In this document: positions 60,898-64,000 of the stretch, piece by piece
How positions within the stretch are numbered: the stretch's first letter is position 1
How the letters are laid out: every line of letters begins with the position of its first letter
Origin: Rhizobium sp. RU20A
GTDB taxonomy: Bacteria > Pseudomonadota > Alphaproteobacteria > Rhizobiales > Rhizobiaceae
Direction of reading: 5' to 3'
NCBI RefSeq assembly: GCF_900155885.1
Contig: NZ_FTMB01000009.1
Span: 62,001 to 126,000 of the forward strand
DNA: 64,000 nucleotides
Notes under the pieces: model-generated
Told to the model about the DNA's origin: nothing
What the model saw: the letters and a program-made list of their open reading frames with translations, nothing else
The model's database searches: none
Translations under genes and position numbers: made by a program

Positions 60898-61707
60898 ATG
60901 GCAGGCAGGCGGGTGAAACCGGGTGTTCAGAAGGGGGCGACAGTCGGCGCGATGCCGGAGATGCGCGACGAGGACGGCGAACGTCCCGTCGAGCGGCAGC
61001 TCGGTGTTGCCCTCTGGCGGCAGATCGCCGACCGCATCCGCGCCAAGATTGCCGAGGGCACCTATGACTCGACCGGTCGCCTGCCGCCCGAGGCGGTGCT
61101 GGCCGGCGAGTTCGGCGTCAACCGCCACACCGTGCGCAGCGCCATCGCCTCGTTGACGGAAGAGGGAATTGTGCGCCCCATGCAGGGCCTCGGCACGCTG
61201 ATCAAACGGCAGGAACGTCTGCAATTCCCGATCTCGCGGCGTACCCGCTTTTCGGCTGGCCTGGCCGACCAGACCCGCGATATCGCCGCCCGCCTCATCG
61301 CGTCGGAACGCATGGCGGCAATCGCCGAAATTGCCCGCGCACTCAAGCTGGAACTCCCGTCCGAGGTCATCCGTCTCGACATCGTCTCGGCCGCCGCCGG
61401 CCGGCCGGTCTCCACCTCGACCGCCTTCTTCCCGGCGGCGCGGTTTCCTGACATGGCCGACTGTTTCCGCCGCACGGAGTCGGTGACGCGGGCCTTTGCC
61501 GAGCAGGGGCTTGCCGATTACGTGCGCCTGTCGACCGATATCGTTGCCCGCCATGCCGATGCCGGCGAGCGCAGCCTGCTGTCCTTGTCGCCGGGCTCGA
61601 TCGTCCTGGAAACGACCGCCGTCAATGCCGATCTCGAGGGCGTGCCGGTGCAATATGCCCGCACCCGCTTTGCCGCCGACCGCGTGCAACTGCACATCGA
61701 GACGTGA
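60898..61707 (+). CDS. phnF: GntR (HutC) family regulator PhnF
   Basis: 269 residues from ATG 60898 (AAGGA six bases upstream; an in-frame ATG at 60862 lies in the Pho box). GntR helix-turn-helix (LWRQIADRIRAKIAEGTYDSTGRLPPEAVLAGEFGVNRHTVRSAIASL) and a UTRA effector domain (RRTRFSAGLADQ, VIRLDIVSAAAGRPVSTSTAFFP). PhnF represses phn genes until its effector appears. Divergent from phnG. Confidence 0.94.
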   Translation: MAGRRVKPGVQKGATVGAMPEMRDEDGERPVERQLGVALWRQIADRIRAKIAEGTYDSTGRLPPEAVLAGEFGVNRHTVRSAIASLTEEGIVRPMQGLGTLIKRQERLQFPISRRTRFSAGLADQTRDIAARLIASERMAAIAEIARALKLELPSEVIRLDIVSAAAGRPVSTSTAFFPAARFPDMADCFRRTESVTRAFAEQGLADYVRLSTDIVARHADAGERSLLSLSPGSIVLETTAVNADLEGVPVQYARTRFAADRVQLHIET

Positions 61708-61722
61708 GGCGGTGAGGCCCCG

Positions 61723-63243
61723 TCAGGTGCCGCAGAAGGTGCGCGCCACGCGCTCGTCCGGCTGCGGCGCGAGGGTAAGGTCGGCATGTTCCGGCTGGTC
61801 CTCGTAGGGGCGCGCCAGCACCGCTACGAGACGCTCGAACGGCGCGAAATCACGTCGCTCGACGGCCGCGACGATCGCTTCCTCGATACGATGGTTGCGC
61901 GGTATGAAGGCCGGATTGATGGCGCGCATGGCGGCCAGCCGTTCGCCAGCGCCGCGCCGGTCCGCCGCTAGACGGTTCCGCCAGTCAATCGCCCAGGCGT
62001 CAAAGGCCATGGGATCGGCAAATTCCGCCCGGACGACCGCGTCGGCGGCGGGATCGATGGCTGCGGCGCAAAGCGCCCGGAAGGTGCGGGTGAAATCGGC
62101 CTCGCCCGCCTCCATGGTCGAAAGCAGCCGCTGCACCAGATCGAGGTCGCCATCCTCGGGCGCATCGAAGAGGCCCATCTTGGCGCGCATGCCAGCGAGC
62201 CACGCGGTCTGAAACTGCCCCGCAAAACCGACGACGATGCCATTGGCGATCTCGATTGCCTTGTCGGTGTCGGCATCGATGAGCGGCAGCATGGCCTCGG
62301 CCAGCCGCGCCAGGTTCCACTGCGCCAGCCCCGGCTGGTTGCGATAGGCATAGCGCCCCTGCTGGTCGATGGAGGAGAAGACCTTCGTCGCCTGATAGGC
62401 ATCGAGGAAGGCGCAGGGACCGAAATCGATCGTCTCGCCCGAGACGGTCATGTTGTCCGTGTTCATCACGCCGTGGATGAAGCCCACCTGCATCCAGCGG
62501 GCGACAAGCCGCGCCTGCCGCTCGACGATGGCGGCGAGCAGGGCGGGATAGGGCGCATCCTGTTCGGAAAGATCCGGATAGTGGCGGGCGATGACGTGAT
62601 CGGCGAGGATGCGCAGCCCCTCTTCGTCGCCGCGCGCGGCCAGATATTGAAAGGTCCCGACGCGGATGTGGCTGGCGGCGACGCGGGTGACGATGGCGCC
62701 CGGCAGCACCGTTTCGCGGTAGACGACATCGCCCGTGAGGGCCGCCGCAAGGGCGCGCGTTGCGGGAATGCCGAGCGCATGCATGGCCTCGCTGACAATG
62801 TATTCCCGCAGCACGGGTCCCAGCGCCGCGCGTCCGTCGCCGCGGCGGGAAAAGGGCGTCGGCCCCGAGCCTTTCAGCTGGATGTCGCGCAGGTTCCCGG
62901 CCCTGTCCCTCACTTCGCCGATCAGCAGCGCCCGCCCGTCGCCGAGTTGCGGCACGAAGCTGCCGAACTGGTGGCCGGCATAGGCGATGGCGACGGGACG
63001 GGCATCGTGCGGCACGGCGGCACCGGAAAAAAGCGCCGTCAGGTCCGCCGGCTCGATGCGGGCGAGATCGAAGCCGAGTTCGGCGGCGAGGGCCTCGTTG
63101 ACCGTGATGAGCAGCGGCGCTTCCGGCTGGGAGGGCAGGGCTTCGGCGCGAAACGGCTGCGGCAGACCGGCATAGACCGCACTGAAGGCGGGCATGCCTT
63201 CACTTTCGATGATGCCGGAAATCTCTCCGCGTGCCGTGATCAT
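61723..63243 (-). CDS. selO: SelO family protein AMPylase (YdiU/UPF0061)
   Basis: 506 residues from ATG 63243 (GGGAG seven bases upstream). Atypical pseudokinase fold: AIAYAGHQFGSFVPQLGDGRALLIGE, IQLKGSGPTPFSRRGDGRAALGPVLREYIVSEAMHALGIP, VGFIHGVMNTDNMTVSGETIDFGPCAFLD. The C-terminus is TFCGT, where Cys takes the place of selenocysteine in eukaryotic SelO. It transfers AMP from ATP to Ser/Thr/Tyr of redox-related proteins. Convergent with phnF, monocistronic. Confidence 0.95.
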   Translation of the reverse strand: MITARGEISGIIESEGMPAFSAVYAGLPQPFRAEALPSQPEAPLLITVNEALAAELGFDLARIEPADLTALFSGAAVPHDARPVAIAYAGHQFGSFVPQLGDGRALLIGEVRDRAGNLRDIQLKGSGPTPFSRRGDGRAALGPVLREYIVSEAMHALGIPATRALAAALTGDVVYRETVLPGAIVTRVAASHIRVGTFQYLAARGDEEGLRILADHVIARHYPDLSEQDAPYPALLAAIVERQARLVARWMQVGFIHGVMNTDNMTVSGETIDFGPCAFLDAYQATKVFSSIDQQGRYAYRNQPGLAQWNLARLAEAMLPLIDADTDKAIEIANGIVVGFAGQFQTAWLAGMRAKMGLFDAPEDGDLDLVQRLLSTMEAGEADFTRTFRALCAAAIDPAADAVVRAEFADPMAFDAWAIDWRNRLAADRRGAGERLAAMRAINPAFIPRNHRIEEAIVAAVERRDFAPFERLVAVLARPYEDQPEHADLTLAPQPDERVARTFCGT

Positions 63244-63555
63244 CACCAACTCCCTGCATGTCCGCTGCTGTCTGACAGGCGTTAGGTAGGCCAGTCGGCG
63301 CCTCTTTGCCAGCGCAACATGCCCGGCGCGCCTTTTCTGGCTTGCCTTTGAGGCAGGGCAAAGAGCAGCAACCGACTCGAAAATATGGTGTCGCGGTGCG
63401 ATTGCCGGATGGAAAACCTGCCTTATTTAGTAAGACGCATGACTGCGCGTGTTCGAAAGAACGGCGGGACGGGGAACGCATGGCGCGCCATCACGGACGC
63501 GCCGGAACCTCCGGGCCGGTCAGGCTTTTAGGCAGTATTGTGTCAGGGTGTGCGA
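63244..63555. other. Intergenic region between selO and the LOV sensor gene
   Basis: About 310 bp with divergent promoters. Contains a 12-bp palindrome ATGGCGCGCCAT (63480-63491) preceded by GGAAC (63473-63477). No credible gene. Confidence 0.5.
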
Positions 63556-64000
63556 ATGATCGAAAAAATGACGCCGAGGCAGGGTGCGCGCGATGCGGGG
63601 GACAGGCTGGTCGCCGACCAGGCGAGCGAAAACCCCTTCGCGGCTGCCTTCAAGGCGACGCGCATGCCCATGCTGATCACCGATCCGCATCAGGCCGACA
63701 ACCCCATCATCTTCTGCAATCGCGCCTTCAGCGACCTCACGGGATATAGCCGGGAGGAACTGGTCGGTCGCAACTGCCGCCTGCTGCAGGGAGAGGGCAC
63801 CGATATGGCCGCGATCGCCCGGCTGAGGGATGCCATCAGCGAAGGGCGCGACATTTCCATCGACATCCTCAACTACCGCAAGGACGGCGCGCCCTTCTGG
63901 AACGCGCTTTTCGTCAGCCCGGTGCGCGATGCCGAGGGCACGATCCGCTATTTCTTCGCCTCGCAACTGGATTTCACCAACATCAAGAGCAAGGAAGCCG
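63556..64000 (+). CDS. LOV-domain sensor protein (5' part, runs off the window)
   Basis: 148 codons visible, cut by the window end. A LOV/PAS domain (about residues 25-140) with the photoactive motif [13 protein letters not shown] (consensus GxNCRFLQG): the Cys forms the flavin adduct under blue light. [31 protein letters not shown] and [10 protein letters not shown] complete the domain. In rhizobia and Brucella this N-terminus most often precedes a HWE-type histidine kinase, or else a GGDEF or further PAS domain; what follows cannot be seen. Start ATG 63556; the ribosome site is poor (GGGTGTGCGA). Confidence 0.85.
   Translation, partial: MIEKMTPRQGARDAGDRLVADQASENPFAAAFKATRMPMLITDPHQADNPIIFCNRAFSDLTGYSREELVGRNCRLLQGEGTDMAAIARLRDAISEGRDISIDILNYRKDGAPFWNALFVSPVRDAEGTIRYFFASQLDFTNIKSKEA

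Noticed and set aside
63306-63749. Plus-strand ORF overlapping the start of the LOV gene.
   Set aside because: Different frame from the LOV domain, basic low-complexity composition and no ribosome site.

Overview
The window looks like chromosomal or chromid DNA of a Rhizobiaceae-type alphaproteobacterium (Rhizobium/Sinorhizobium/Shinella/Agrobacterium neighbourhood). The grounds are a high-GC composition, a ScfR-type propionate regulator beside pccB, a rhizobial C-P lyase cluster, ribose-type sugar ABC operons, a soluble two-PAS chemoreceptor, a LOV-domain sensor, and GTCATCCTCGGG-type palindromes and RIME-like mosaic repeats between genes. I could not assign a species. No rRNA, tRNA, CRISPR array, phage or transposase was seen; the window reads as a metabolic core/accessory region.

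Layout. 0-6 kb: Crp/Fnr-type regulator, small DUF2946-like protein, SDR dehydrogenase, dCache chemoreceptor, pdxJ. 6-13 kb: a sugar locus with binding protein, permease and ATPase on the minus strand, a SorC-type regulator, and on the plus strand a LacD-like aldolase followed by an unusual ROK kinase fused to a P-loop kinase. 13-14 kb: BrnT/BrnA toxin-antitoxin pair with a palindromic operator at the start codon. 14-24 kb: propionyl-CoA to succinyl-CoA module: ScfR-like regulator, divergent pccB, a YghU-type GST and two small genes, pccA, then methylmalonyl-CoA mutase. pccA and the mutase are separated by a 270-bp-period tandem repeat that carries copies resembling the 5' end of the mutase gene.

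24-38 kb: EamA transporter, GGDEF/EAL protein, CaiB-type CoA-transferase plus glutaryl-CoA dehydrogenase (glutarate breakdown), soluble PAS chemoreceptor, htpG, gabD, gabT and a MerR-XRE-cupin regulator (GABA breakdown). 38-45 kb: FGGY kinase and DeoR regulator divergent from a four-gene ABC importer whose binding protein resembles LsrB but lacks several AI-2 ligand residues. 45-48 kb: PCuAC copper chaperone, a second DUF2946-like protein, TerC family protein.

48-61 kb: a complete phosphonate locus on the minus strand in three units, phnGHIJKL plus a hexapeptide acyltransferase, phnCDE1E2, and DUF1045-phnM-phnN, with divergent phnF. Each unit has 11-bp-phased Pho-box-like half-sites about 60-75 bp upstream of its first start codon, so phosphate starvation (PhoB) probably drives all three. 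phnP is absent; the two-histidine phosphoesterase DUF1045 may do its job. 61-64 kb: SelO pseudokinase-type AMPylase and the 5' part of a LOV photosensor gene cut by the window end.
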